Assembly: GCA_024734495.1 (NCBI GenBank)
Contig: JALMQS010000085.1
Location: 27,155,766 to 27,219,765, forward strand
Length of the DNA stretch: 64,000 nucleotides
Direction of reading: 5' to 3'
Origin: Forficula auricularia
Taxonomy: Eukaryota > Arthropoda > Insecta > Dermaptera > Forficulidae
This document shows positions 11,244 through 22,754 of the stretch, piece by piece; position 1 is the stretch's first letter, and every line of letters starts with the position of its first letter. The notes under the pieces are model-generated. The model was not told the DNA's origin. It worked only from the letters and a program-made list of their open reading frames with translations, and made no database searches. Position numbers and translations under genes: made by a program.

Positions 11244-12311
11244 ATGAACATAGTTACAGCAAATAGTCAAAAAACGAAATCCAATCACAAGATCATTTCA
11301 ATAAGCAACCACAAGATTAACGCCTTAGTAGATACCGGTGCAGGCTTATCGCTCATGAGCGAAGACATCCACAAACAGCTAGGTTCACCACAATTAACAG
11401 ACTCGAATATTATTTTAAACGGATTTGCATTTTCACGAACAGGAACTAAAGGATATTTTAAAACAACCATACGAATTGACAACGAAGATTTTAATATTAA
11501 ATTTTATGTAGTTCCAAACGAAACAATAGACGAACAAGTAATTTTAGGAATCGATCTGATAGATCAGGCCGAAATTAAAATAGGACAAGATGACATCCAA
11601 ATTATTAAAAACATAGACGTTAATATAATTAACAAAACAAGAACGGAAACAGAATCTCATTTAATAGATGAACTACGAATGAAAAACAATTCATTAAAAC
11701 AGGACATTCAGTCAATGAAAGAGGAATTGAATAGTTTAAATAGAAGTATTAATGAAGAAAGGAAAATCCGAGAAAACGAAATTAACCATTTAAAATTAAG
11801 AAATAACGAACTGATAGAACAAAATGATTCATTAAACGAAATTATAAATTCAATTAAACATGAAAACAGGGAATTACACAAGAAATTATCAGATCAAGAC
11901 AGTCATTTTGCAAAAACAGCTAACGCTTTGAAAGAAGAAAATAAAGATATCTCAAGTAAAGAAAGTCATTTAGAAGATGGTCAAGGGACAAATTCACCTA
12001 TGAACAAAGACAAGGTTAAGGGGTTTCAAGCAAGAAGAATTGGGGAACTTACGAAGAAAATTAGAATCAAAAGCAAAAATGATTACGCAGCCTATGACGT
12101 TACAAAGTTTAGTGGTCTTAAATCTGATAAAATTAATTTCAATTACCCCTCAATACCAGTTAAAACCCATGTCGGTCCCTTACCTCAGACTATATTAAGT
12201 GTTCAAGAAAATATCCAAGTGAAGTGTTGTGTTAATTATAAAAGTGTAAAAAAAAGTGTTAAATTAAGTGCCATGTGCAGAAGTGGGAAAAAAGTGAAAA
12301 TTAGTGTGTGA
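11244..12311 (+). CDS. Retropepsin plus long coiled coil (LTR element ORF2)
   Basis: 355 codons, open. Residues about 25-125 form an aspartic protease: active site ALVDTGAGLSLMS near residue 30 and the late ILGIDLI motif. Where reverse transcriptase would begin, the protein instead has about 130 residues rich in E, K, N, I and L with heptad spacing, typical of coiled coil (about 135-250), then a basic tail. The normal Ty3 pol order is PR-RT-RH-IN, so pol has been lost or replaced. Multiplication would need another element's enzymes. The protease call is firm; the role of the coiled coil is unknown. Confidence 0.7.
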   Translation: MNIVTANSQKTKSNHKIISISNHKINALVDTGAGLSLMSEDIHKQLGSPQLTDSNIILNGFAFSRTGTKGYFKTTIRIDNEDFNIKFYVVPNETIDEQVILGIDLIDQAEIKIGQDDIQIIKNIDVNIINKTRTETESHLIDELRMKNNSLKQDIQSMKEELNSLNRSINEERKIRENEINHLKLRNNELIEQNDSLNEIINSIKHENRELHKKLSDQDSHFAKTANALKEENKDISSKESHLEDGQGTNSPMNKDKVKGFQARRIGELTKKIRIKSKNDYAAYDVTKFSGLKSDKINFNYPSIPVKTHVGPLPQTILSVQENIQVKCCVNYKSVKKSVKLSAMCRSGKKVKISV

Positions 12312-12649
12312 AAGTGTTAGTTTTTAAGTAAATTCAAATCAAAGAAATAGGCAATTAAAAGACACTAAGTTAAAGTTTTAAATATTTTCTGTTAAAATGT
12401 TCTATTAATATCAATTTGTTTTGTAAAAATAGTCAAGTTTCAAGTGTGATGTCATTATTCAAAAAAAAATATTTTATTCTATAATTAAGTAAAGTGTTGA
12501 AAGTGCCTAATGATTTTAAAGAAGAAAAGACAATATTACACGAACTAAATTAATTTTAAGTTGAAATATTTAATGAATTATGTAAGCCAAAAGATGATTG
12601 GTTGATAGATGTAAGTTCCGGGTCGTAACTTAATTGAGAAAGGGGAGAA

Positions 12650-13292
12650 TGTAGGAATCGATTTTCTGCTTTTTTTTCAATTAGAAATGTAATTTAATTT
12701 TCGATGTTAATCGGTTCGTGGCTTGTGAGAGACTAATTAGCGAGAATGAAGACCACGCCCTTTTATAATTATCCGAGCGCGATCTAGGAAAAATTATTAA
12801 CCAATCACCTTAATTGGCAATTAAATCGAGAGCTATAAAAGAAGCAAAGCCGTAATTAACAAATCAGTTGTAATCCAGCTCTCACTGTGTGAACTGCTGT
12901 TTATACACTCTCCAAAAGTTCGCCTGACTTTGGAACGATTGAAGGGACAAAACTGTCTCATTACGATATTCTGTAAGCACGAAGAAATAATAAATTACGG
13001 GCCTTGTGCCGTTTATTTTGGAGAAAGCATATTTCACGGCCTCCGGGCAACTTCTTATTTTGATGAAAGCATTTTTTACTGCCCCAGGGCAACTTCTTAT
13101 TTAGAAAAAGCATTTTTCACAGCCTCCGGGCAAATTCTTATTTTGGTAAAGCAAATTTCTCGGCTATACGCCACCAAGAGAGGTTTTCACCTCTGAAGAA
13201 AATCGCCGACACCGGAGCTCCACCGATATCTTTCCATCAAGCCTTTCGAGTCAAAAACTCATCTTCATTCATCATCTGGATCATATCCCACA
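12650..13292 (+). repeat. 3' LTR
   Basis: Second copy of the LTR, followed by the right CTAT target duplication. It differs from the 5' LTR mostly in the stretch 12870-12990. Confidence 0.9.
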
Positions 13293-13296
13293 CTAT

Positions 13297-14158
13297 TAGT
13301 TAAAACTTTTAAATTTGATTTCTAAATTAATATATTTTTTTTTAATATTTTATTTTTACAGAGGAATTTATTTACACAATTGTCCACAGTTTAATCAAAA
13401 TCTCCCTCTATGGACTGAATAGGGCAAAACGTGTAAAATCATAAATTGTAGTTAACAGGGAAACATACCAGTTTTGTTCTTTAGGGTTAACTCTTTATTC
13501 TGTTGTGAATCTATAGAAATTTTTCCAGTTTATTACTTTCCAACTGGAGTTTGGCAAAGTTCTTAGTGTATACTACGTGGGCATCATAAATGATGTGCAT
13601 TGGCTATCATGTACATTCCGTGGTCAGGTCACATGTATATATAATTTATAACTAAGCTATTAAATACATTTATCGCATAATAATTTTAAAATTTAACTTT
13701 CATTTTATATATTGGTAGTAATTAATCATGATCAATGTCTTCTGCTGATGCACATCGAACAGACATATATAATATAATGAAATCTATACATTTCTTTTTT
13801 AAAGAGTATCTATAGTTTCGAATTAACTTATAAAGTGACCAGCTTACTATTACAACAAAACGAGTTTCTCCATATCTTCGAAATAATTGATTGTACAATC
13901 CTTTACTGTATAATTTACAGATGGACTTTGGTCAAGGTTAAAGAGGGACGGACATTTAGATACCTGGGAACATATTAACACCTACTATAATATTCCAATT
14001 TTCTTACAACTTTAACTCTTAATTGATCACTAGAGATTTATTTTTTTCTCTCAAAATCACCTAAAATTACCGTTTCTTATTAAATCATTAATCATAAATT
14101 ATGATTCTAGAATATAAGGCTTGGATTATAATTTTAACTAATTTGTGTTTTATTTTAG
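13297..14158 (+). other. 3' part of ZNF-B intron 1
   Basis: Matches 1-763 over most of its length. 13630-13700 also repeats the segment at 9430-9500. It ends in an acceptor AG at 14157-14158. No exon recognised. Confidence 0.7.
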
Positions 14159-15400
14159 GGCCACATTTCCCGTGCAACTATTGTAACATGTTATTTATAA
14201 GCGAAGATTTCCTTGAAAAGCATTACAAGAAATGCATTAAAATGAAAATATTCACTCTATTAAAAAATCACTTAAATATTAAAATATTAAATGAAGGTAA
14301 ATTTAATCCTTAATATCCTCTCAAATCCATTTTGGAATATAATTTAACATTTTATATTTTATTCAGGGGAGAAGTTGTTCGATTGTACAAAATGTCAAAA
14401 GACATTTCCTACAAAATTAAAGCTCAATCAACATTTGCTGGTACATTCCGATGAAAGACCCTTTGCCTGTAATCACTGTACTAAACGTTTCAGAACTAAA
14501 TTTAATTTCACAAGACATTTAAGGGTACATTCCGGTGAAAAGCCCTTTGCCTGTGATCACTGTGAAAATCGTTTCAAAGATAAATCTCATCTCACCACCC
14601 ATTTAAGGGTACATTCCGCTGAAAAGCCCTTTGCTTGTGATCAATGTGAAAAACATTTCTCGCAAAAATCTACTCTCATTTCCCATTTAAGGGTACATTC
14701 CGGTGAAAAGCCCTTTGCCTGTCATCACTGTGAAAAACGTTTCGCAGGTAAATCTAATCTCATTACCCATTTAAGGGTACATTCCGGTGAAAGGCCCTTT
14801 GCCTGTCATCACTGTGAAAATCGTTTCAGAATAAAATCTAATCTCATTACCCATTTAAGGGTACATTCCGGTGAAAGGCCCTTTGCCTGTGATCACTGTG
14901 CAAAACGCTTCACAATTAAATCTCATCTCACAAGACATTTAAGGATACATTCCGGGAAAAAACCTTTTGCCTGTGATCAATGTGCAAAAAGTTTCTCCCA
15001 AAAATCTCATCTCATTTACCATTTAGCAGTACATTCCAGTGAAAAGCCCTTTGCCTGTGACCACTGTGAAAAACGTTTTATAATTAAATCTCATCTCACC
15101 TCCCATTTAAGGGTACATTTCGATGAAAAGTCCTTTGCCTGTGATCACTGTTCAAAACGCTTCTTATATAAATCTCATCTCACCTCCCATTTAAGGATAC
15201 ATTCCGGTGAAAAGTCCTTTGCCTGTGATCAGTGTAAAAAACATTTCAGAAATCAATCTAATCTCACATCCCATTTAAAAGTACATTCCGGTGAAAAGCC
15301 CTTTGCCTGTGATCACTGTGAAAAACGTTTTTCACAAAAATCCCATCTCATAACACATTTAACAATACATACAGGGGCGAGTGGAGCTGTCTGCTTCTAA
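14159..15400 (+). pseudogene. ZNF-B: zinc-finger exons 2 and 3, 3' end disrupted
   Basis: Exon 2 (14159-14296) gives the C2HC finger, intron 14297-14366, exon 3 (14367-15400) gives 12 C2H2 fingers. Phases match exon 1 at 8479. After the last complete finger ([19 protein letters not shown]) the reading frame enters foreign DNA and stops after the residues TGASGAVCF. The lost 3' end (final-finger remnant and 3' flank) is found 5.4 kb away at 20803-21100, beyond an LTR-like insertion. The truncated protein would still have 13 fingers and could be functional, so pseudogene status is provisional. Confidence 0.8.
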
Positions 15401-16690
15401 AAAAAATTAAGTTTCTGAAGCTCGGGTTTAAAAAAGTTAGTGTTCAATTAAAATTGTTGTGGTTTCGATTAATTAGTGGACTGTAGATTAATAGGAATTA
15501 AATATCTTTCAAAGGGTGTAAAATGAATATGTTTAGATTATCAGGTAAAGAAATTAAAAAGAAAGCAATTTAGTTTTAAATGATTTTATTAACAAATGGA
15601 AAACAAGTAAAATTTGAAGAAAACGATTAAAATTTTGTTAAATTGATTTTTTAAGATCAATGTCTTTGTTGTGTGTGGGTAGCCAATATCCCAGTTTTGC
15701 AACGAAAGCTTGAATATCGTTGCAGGTGGATACGGTCCCTTGGAGATCTTGTGTGTGGGTGGCCAATATCCCAGTTTGCAACGAAAGCTTGGATATCGTT
15801 GCAGGTGGATACAGTCCCTTGAAGATTTTTTTTTTTTAATTTGCGTTTATCCTGGAAAGATGTCGGACCTTATCGTCCGATCATTATGCTCAAAACTCAT
15901 TCAATCTAAAAGCAACGCGACAAAATTATGGTCCACATTTATAGGACATTTGTACACGGAAAGATTGGTTTTGAGTAAGAGGGCTTGGCGGGTGGCATCT
16001 CTGCTTAAATAAGGTTTCCGGGAGTCAAAATAAATATTTGAATAAGGGGAATAAATAATAGCCCATCAAAAAACGTAATTTACACGACAAATTGTCAGCT
16101 GTAAAAGTAGTAAAATTAACGACAAATTAGGTATTTAGCACGACAAATTAGATATCCTTACAAACTATTCATGTCACGACAAATTATGTTTTAAGCAAAG
16201 CAAAAATAGATTTTAAAGCGACAATCGACAACCGTCAAATTTATAGGTTATATTTTCCTTATTTGCACTACTTGTATACAGATGCTTATTTATTATTAAG
16301 TAATAAATAATAAATAAACCAGAAATTTATTTATAGTAAATTTATTTAACAAAACGAGTATACATTATAATTAAGTCAAATGTAAATATAATTGTAAATA
16401 ATATATATATATATAATATAAAATAAACATTTGTAGCAAATTTATTTAACAAAACAAAACGATTAAACATACATATATAAATAAGTCAAATGTAAATATA
16501 AATATAATTGTAAATAAATATATTTAAGAAAATTAGTAAATATTATAATTAAATCTAATGTAAATATAATAATACAAATATAATTGTAAATAATACTGGC
16601 AATAATCAAAATAAAATAACTAAAATATTTGGTAAATAATGCACATTAAGTCATTAAACGTATAATATGAGTGAGAATGCAATATATTTG

Positions 16691-18820
16691 TCAATTCTGA
16701 ACAATTAAAGCCTTTCTAGCTTTTGCAGGTCTTCCCCTTTTACGTTTATTACCCAATGGCATAGTTTTGGCTTCTTGAGGAACGTTTTTTTTTTTTTTTT
16801 TTTTAATGATATTGATGAGAGAAGGAGATACACCAGAAGGTGGATCCCCTAAAGGCTTGTATGGGCTGGCCCCTCAATCGTGAAAAGAACAGAGTAGAAA
16901 GAAAAGAAGCCGGGATCACGAGCCAATCTCAGAAACTTAGATACAATTCAATATCCAATTTAATAAGGTTTTAGGGGCTTCGAGCAGTGGTAAATTCTCC
17001 GCGCGATAAATTCGGTTAAATTTATCTCCCACTTAATTTTTATTACCAGACCCTATACTTACAGAAAAAATGTGGGAATCGAACCCGAGACCTCCGGGTT
17101 GCCAGTCAGTTATTCTGACCATTACACCACGGGGGCGGACGGTTTACCATCTTCAGTCGAATTTTAAGTCCTAAAACATGCTTACATTTATAATTTTTCA
17201 TAAATGAAGGATAGGAACACACAAATTCATCATATTTCTTTTCAATCACCCAAATACTAAAATTAATTTTTTTTAAGTCGTCGAATGTATGTATGTTTTC
17301 TGTAAACTTAGTAAACAGTTCCGTAAAAATGGCTTCGGCTTCACAATTTGCAGATGAAATATAAAACTTATCATCTAAAATTCTTACATTTTTGTTTAAT
17401 AATACCCATTGATATGATTCGGTCCAATCTTTCATGGAAATGGTCGGTCTAAGAGAAAATTCTTTATAATTTGGTAAAAGAGATCTCTCTCTTTAGACCA
17501 TTTTAACAAAAGATTGTCAAGATTATTTAAAAATTGCCCTACAGGTAGACGTTCTCTTAATGTGTGTTCTTTTTTTATGACAGCATTTGTTGCCTCTATG
17601 CCATTATTAGTACTTGGATAACTAAGAGCTGCTCCTTCGTACCAATTTGAATTTATTTTTAACCATTCCTCCTGAAAATATTCTAAGAATATATCAATGT
17701 CAGGCTGCATGTTACACCATTTTAATGAAAATAATTGACAAGCTTTTTCAAAAATATGCACGCTATTACAAAGTTGTAGCATACTTATATCACTTTTTAT
17801 TTCAGCAGAATTTTTTACCATCCTTAATTTTTTTTCTATTGCTTGTATAACATAGAAATAGCACATTAACCTAACATTAGGGCCATTAAATATTTTGTTA
17901 AAACCATTTGTAATAGCATTACTTGCATCGGCAAGTAATATGGTTGGTTTCCATGTATTATTATATTTATGAATTGCAGAAAATATAAATGAAAAATCAT
18001 TTTCGTTTTCTGTGTTACAAACTGATACAACAAATGGATGAAAAGTTTTATTTTTGTCACTACTTCCCATAATTGTTACTGGGTAACCCTGCCAGATTAA
18101 CTTGTAAGTTGTATCAGTTTGTACCATACAAGATTTATTTATATTTTCTAACAATCTTTTTGTCGACAAAACAATTTTAATGTCTTGATTTTCATAATCA
18201 TAATTTACTAAAAAGTCCAAAACAAATATCTTATCCATGTCATCTGGTATGGCACTTTTTTCTTTACACCATTCATTGAGTTCATTCCCAGTAATAGTAC
18301 TTGGCCCATATGTATTTGCTCTTAATAAGCGTAAAAAATTTGATAATCGCGTTTTGGGTGGTTCTGCAATATTTTCTTTTCTAAATGCAGCTAATATTGC
18401 ATTAGGTTTTTGTACACACTTTTTGTATAGCTCTTCAATAAATTTTTTTGTACTGTGGTCTAACCCACGGACAGGATTATTTTTGAAATGTAGATGTTTA
18501 CAGTTCGTTGTAAAAAGAGAAACTTTCATACTTGATGCATGATACAATAAATAAATGGCTGCGGGGCACTCACGCTTCCGATATTTTCCGTACTTACATC
18601 GAAATTCTACTTTTTCACCATCTAAGGTGTTCTTTTTTGATGTTTTGCACCATGAATTTTCATTTTTGATATATTCTTCTGCTTCTGATGATTCTTTAAA
18701 ATCTTTTACAAAATGCCAGTTACGTCCTTTAGTTCTCTTCCTTAATGACTTTACTTTGAAATTGACATTTTCATTATTTTCATCCTCCTCATAATCTTCC
18801 AAACAAAAAATTTCTTCCAT
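16691..18820 (-). pseudogene. MULE transposase, one frameshift and SINE insertion
   Basis: ATG at 18820 starts 462 codons. Residues about 70-115 form a FLYWCH/FAR1-like zinc domain (C75, C85, C107, H109/H111). The MULE catalytic core follows with D236 (QTDTTYK), D298 (LLADAS) and E409 (NNGIEATN). The C-x2-H motif usual after the second Asp reads CYFY, so the His is replaced by Tyr at about 323. Near 17433 the frame shifts; the continuing frame to about 17145 holds a SWIM-type zinc motif (C-x12-C-x-H, KCKH). A SINE interrupts here. The C-terminus resumes at 16785-16691 with VPQEAK, an AT-hook-like KRGRPAKARK and the stop. Cut-and-paste enzyme, now inactive. Confidence 0.85.
16786..17137 (-). 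mobile_element. tRNA-derived SINE (copy 1)
   Basis: Read on the minus strand: a tRNA-like head with A-box-like GTGGTGTAATGGTCAG and a perfect B box GGTTCGATTCC, a body, then a 3' end and poly(A) (poly-T on +, 16786-16804). It lies inside the MULE transposase C-terminus. Copy 2 is at 50871-51232. The last 90 nt before the tail match the 3' end of the LINE at 54190. Confidence 0.85.
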
Positions 18821-18939
18821 TATACTGTAAGGGTAAAAAATAAAAATAAAAAAATTTTAAAAAATGTTTTATATTTATATATATATTACCTTGATAAAAT
18901 ATACGCAATCTTTATCAGGATATTTTTACATGGTTTGTA

Positions 18940-20350
18940 TTTTTTTTTTTTTTTTATAATGATATTGATACAAGAAGAAGTTGCACCAAGAAGGTACAAC
19001 CTCTGAAGTCCGTGGTGGACCCTTGTAACGTGAAGATAAGGGGAGATTTAGGGATTGGGTAGAGGTCGAAGGTATCTGTGGATGCTGGTCTTGAAAGTTT
19101 GAAGGTTATAAGTAGCTGGAAAGACGGTCGGGGGAAGAGAATTCCAGTCTCTAGATGTCATAGGGATAAATGAATTGGCGAATGCGTTTGTTCGATTAGT
19201 ATCTAGTTTAAGCGCGTAGGGGTGTTGAATTTTAGAAAATCGTGTATTTCGGGCAAATGAGGCCTTTGGTGGGATTATCGATTTTATTTCGTCAGAACAA
19301 AAGCCATGGTAATATCTATAAAAAAGGGATAGGGCGGAGACAGATCTACGATGGGCTAGGGAGTCGAGAGTGTCAGTTAATGTAGGATCGCCTATCAGTC
19401 TGATAGCTCGCCTCTGAATTGCATCTAAGGTATTAAGAGAATACTTGGAGGCTCCTCTCCACAAATGCGAGCAATATTCAAGACAGGGGCGAATTTGAGC
19501 CTTGTATAATATAAGGAGTTGAGTGGGGGTGAAAAATCGTTTGGTTCGGAAAAGAAAGCCAAGCTTACATGCAGCAGCTTTTGCTACTGAGATAATATGG
19601 TCATTCCAAGAGAGGTCAGAACCTAAGGTGACACCTAACATTGATATTTTATTACGGAATTCCAATGAGCTCGAATCAAAGGAAATGTCAGGAAGGTTCC
19701 TATCTGCGCGCCTAGAAATTAGGCAGCACTGTGTTTTGCCAGCATTAAAGTTTACCAAATTGTGAGATCCCCATTTTTTAAGCATGCTTAAATCTGAATT
19801 TATTGAGGAGGCTATGTTTGCGCGATTGTCTAGTAAGGATTGAGCGTTGTGGAGGGTGCTATCGTCAGCGTAACAATGTATTGGATTGGAGGGCAGATTT
19901 AATAGGTCATTAATATAGATAATAAAGAGTGTGGGAGAGATGACTGAGCCCTGAGGAACTCCAGCATTAGTATTAAAGGACGAGGATGATATTCCGTCAA
20001 CCTCGACTTTAATAGAGCGGTTTGAGAGAAAGCTCTCAAGCAACTTGCAGAGGCTCGGGGGAAGGCCAAATGCAGGTAATTTGGCAAGAAGATTTTTGTG
20101 CCAGACATGATCGAAGGCCTTTGAAATGTCTAAGCCTATTACGAAAGTCTCTTTACCAGTCTCTAGTGCTTTATTCCAAATATGAGTTATATATATGCTA
20201 AAATATCGCCGGTGGACCGAAATTGTCTAAAGCCGTATTGACTATCATGGATTAGTTTATTAGATTCTAAATGGTGAAGAACTTGCTCATTAATGATTTT
20301 TTCCATGATTTTAGAAAGAACCGAAGTTATGGCGATCGGACGATAATTGG
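18940..20350 (-). mobile_element. Jockey/CR1-like LINE, 5'-truncated (copy A)
   Basis: Poly-T on + at 18940-18955 marks the 3' tail. On the minus strand reverse transcriptase starts at NYRPIAITSVLSKIMEKI (near 20350), with one frameshift near 20190, then LDISKAFDHVWH, GVPQGSVISPTLFIIYINDL and the catalytic YADDS. The 5' half with the endonuclease is missing, as expected from target-primed truncation. Inserted in the 5' part of the MULE. Two relatives are at 22445-22754 and 54190-55185. Confidence 0.85.
19048..20043 (-). pseudogene. LINE reverse transcriptase C-terminal part
   Basis: 331-codon open stretch: RT motif B (GVPQGSVISP), motif C (CYADDSTLH), the thumb (MLGVTLGSDLSWNDHI) and a typical C-terminal tail (RTKRFFTPTQLLILYKAQIR, MTSRDWNSLPPTVFP). 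It lacks the first part of RT and the endonuclease, so it cannot work alone. Confidence 0.8.
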
Positions 20351-20802
20351 CTTAAATAGTTTATATAACCTTAAATTTTCTGTCAAATTTTGAACAGACG
20401 TGGTTTGCCAGTAATTTGTAGTGCTAATACATATTTCGATCTGAAATTGCAATAATTGCCGTTTGTTTACATGTTTTGTCGTTTTATCAATTTTTGGTCG
20501 TTGTATATTTTTTTTGTCGCCTGCAATTCCAAATTTGTCGTTCTGAATACGTTTTTTGGTGGGCCGAAAAATGTAACCCTTTGAATAATCATTTGGTATT
20601 TCCCGGTCAATGTTTTTAATTGAATTTATTATAGTAATCATAAAATAATTATATCGAATTTAAGACCGATAAAATTGTTAAATGTATATTTTGAAATTAA
20701 TTAAAAAAGAGTGGCGTATTCGAATTTTGAAAATCGTTGGACTTTATTAAATTTGCAATTTTGAATTTTTTAATAAAAATTTGAGCTCATTTCGCAGCTC
20801 CA

Positions 20803-21530
20803 GAGAGGCCTTTTTAAGGCCTTTTTTGTACTCATTGCACAAATGCCTTTACACAAAGGTCACATCTCATAAAACATTTAAAAATTCATTATTAAAACCC
20901 TTGAAGAATTCTTAGATTTTTTAGAGATTAACAATTTAGTTCAAATCTCACTAGCATTTGGAAAATTAACTCGAATAAATCAGTCTTAATTTTTAAAACG
21001 TTTTTTCTCTAATTGTATTTCTATTTGTGTGGGCGTTTAACATTAATATTTTTCCAGCACCCATAAAACAGCCTCATAAATGTTGGATTGATTTCAAATA
21101 AATGTCTACTTATTAGCTTATTCAGAATTTATCCACTTTAATCGTGTCTAAACTTATACTTTATTATATTCAACTTAAAACAAAGGCTTAGGAAATAATA
21201 ATAAACAAACTATAATACACCCGAAGTTTTGAAAGGGTATCATCCATTTTAAAAATATGACTTCTCATTTTTCTTAAAACATTTATTTAATACATATTTA
21301 TTAAGACTAATACTTTTTATATTTTTACTCTATTTGAATGTTCATATTTCAATGCTTTGATTTAAATTTAAAATGTTTATCTTTTAAGAAAATAAATTAA
21401 TTGTTGAATTATTATTAGAAGAAATCAAAGAGTGTACTTTCTGCTTGATGTAAATAAATATAAACACATAAATACCTTATTTTATTTATTTAAAAGTCAG
21501 TTTCGAATTCGTTTTTTACTTTCATATTTA
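20803..21530 (+). pseudogene. Severed 3' end of ZNF-B and its 3' flank
   Basis: From 20803 (GAGAGGCC) the sequence resumes the last finger and 3' spacer seen after ZNF-A. The last-finger segment already carries the in-frame TAA shared with ZNF-C (CCTTTTTAAG), so this finger was lost before the insertion. Confidence 0.8.
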
Positions 21531-21829
21531 TATTCTATCGAATATAATAGGAGAGTATTGCGATGGCCAGTCTGTGTCCTGACTCTTTGAGAGCTTCTAT
21601 CTCTGACATGAAAAAAGTTAATTTCATTTTGTAACTTCTAGGTGGAAGGAATCGTTGCCCTTAATAGTAGGAAACCGGATTTAGGATATAACACCGGCAA
21701 TTGTGGTCCCCAGAGGCCAAAAAGGGGTCCAAAATCCATTTGTCAGTGCGTATGTACCCCCCTGCGTTTCGCAACCATAACTCTCAGAGCTACGAAATTC
21801 GAAACTTAAGCTTGATATAAGCTATAAGG

Positions 21830-22440
21830 AGTACAGCAAGCTTTTGGCTTGCCGCCGAAGATCGTAAGCCAGACATCGTGATGGCAGGGCCGGAAGATCG
21901 GGTGATGGTCATTGATGTCCAGGTGGTCTCCGCCCCGGACTGGAGGTTGCCAACATGAACAAAATTAATTATTATAATGGGAACTCCAGTCTGGTCGGGA
22001 ATATCGCGGAGAGGTTTGGAGTCGCCGCCGGTGACGTCACCGTTTTGGTGGTGGCAATATCGTGGAAGGGGGTGTGGTGTCCCCGGTCCTTCGCCCTGGG
22101 TGTCCCCAAAACTACATTAAACAAAATGACACTCGGGGCGATGCTAGGCCTTTTTTACTTTTCAAGCTATATGAGGCGGACTTTCCGGACGGGGCCCGGC
22201 CTTAGTTAATAAGAGAAATAATTTGAAATTTAATGTGCAGTGCTGGGCTGGCCTTCCCCGACAAATGACCTTTCTGCGGTGGCCAGCTTATTTTAAACGA
22301 GTTTATATATTTTTTAGCATTTAATGTTAATTTTTGTTTTTTGTGTGACACTATCATATTTATTTAAAAAAAAAATCTCTTTTAATGTGTTAATCGCATT
22401 GCACAGTTGTGGGGCACTGTTGGTTAAGAAAAGGCTTCAT
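21830..22440 (+). pseudogene. R2-clade LINE fragment: restriction-like endonuclease C-terminus
   Basis: Near 21873 the frame reads KPDIVMAGPEDRVMVIDVQ, the PD...D core of the restriction-like endonuclease of R2-type LINEs. After a frameshift near 21953, 21955-22209 gives IAERFGVAAGDVTVLVVAIS and WKGVWCPRSF, the conserved C-terminal block. The 3' UTR appears to run to about 22440. No N-terminal part is present. Confidence 0.7.
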
Positions 22441-22444
22441 TTGA

Positions 22445-22754
22445 GCGAAATACCCGATTTTCTAAAATTCAACACCCCTACGCGCTTAAACTAGATACTA
22501 ATCGAACAAACGCATTCGCCAATTCAGTTATCCCTATGACATCTAGAGACTGGAACTCTCTTCCCCCGACCGTCTTTCCAGCTACTTATAACCTTCAATC
22601 TTTCAAGACCAGCATCCACAGATACCTTCGACTGCTACCCAATCCGTAAATCTCCCCTTATCTTCACGTTACAAGGGTCCACCACGGACTTCAGAGGTTG
22701 TACCTTCTTGGTGCAACTTCTTCTTGTATCAATATCATTATAAAAAAAAAAAAA
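22445..22754 (+). mobile_element. Jockey/CR1-like LINE 3' end (copy B)
   Basis: Near-copy in opposite orientation of the last 300 nt of copy A, including FSKIQHPYALKLDTNRTNAF and the 3' UTR ending in A13 at 22742-22754. Severe 5' truncation. Confidence 0.8.

Larger units (their letters stand above)
9619..13292 (+). mobile_element. Non-autonomous Ty3-type LTR retrotransposon
   Basis: 5' LTR 9619-10259 (641 bp) and 3' LTR 12650-13292 (643 bp), both TGTAGG...CCCACA, flanked by CTAT (9615-9618 and 13293-13296). The LTRs differ at scattered sites and small indels, roughly 95% identical by eye, so insertion is not recent. A purine-rich tract (AGAAAGGGGAGAA) precedes the 3' LTR. The 2.39-kb interior holds a gag-like ORF and a protease ORF but no reverse transcriptase, RNase H or integrase. 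Each LTR contains three copies of a roughly 55-bp repeat (about 9985-10110). It sits in ZNF-B intron 1. Confidence 0.9.
16046..20579 (-). mobile_element. MULE/MuDR-superfamily transposon with 9-bp target duplication
   Basis: Bounded by perfect 9-bp direct repeats TTTGAATAA (16037-16045 and 20580-20588). Terminal inverted repeats run GGGGAATAAATAATAGCCCA at the left and GGGTTACATTTTTCGGCCCA inward from the right, then CAAAAAACGTA. Both ends are dotted with ACGACAAA motifs, perhaps transposase sites. It carries a transposase gene on the minus strand. A SINE and a truncated LINE are inserted in it; without them it is about 2.8 kb. Confidence 0.9.
15382..20802. mobile_element. LTR-like insertion in ZNF-B, split by a MULE
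   Basis: Ends TGGAGCTG and CAGCTCCA form a short inverted repeat starting TG and ending CA, flanked by GCGAG (15377-15381) and GAGAG (20803-20807), a probable 5-bp duplication with one mismatch. Without the MULE and one copy of its target duplication it is about 0.87 kb with no ORF, the size and form of a solo LTR. A tandem duplication of about 78 bp lies at 15671-15827. Confidence 0.5.

Noticed and set aside
15710..16012. 100-codon frame in the LTR-like element
   Set aside because: It runs across a 78-bp tandem duplication and a T run; no domain and no matching copy.
17060..17137. Functional tRNA gene
   Set aside because: B box is perfect but the acceptor stem does not close and the unit is repeated with a poly(A) tail, so it is a SINE head. 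The same holds for 38400-38484 and 51160-51232.
17647..18794. Plus-strand frames opposite the MULE transposase
   Set aside because: Shadows of the minus-strand coding sequence.
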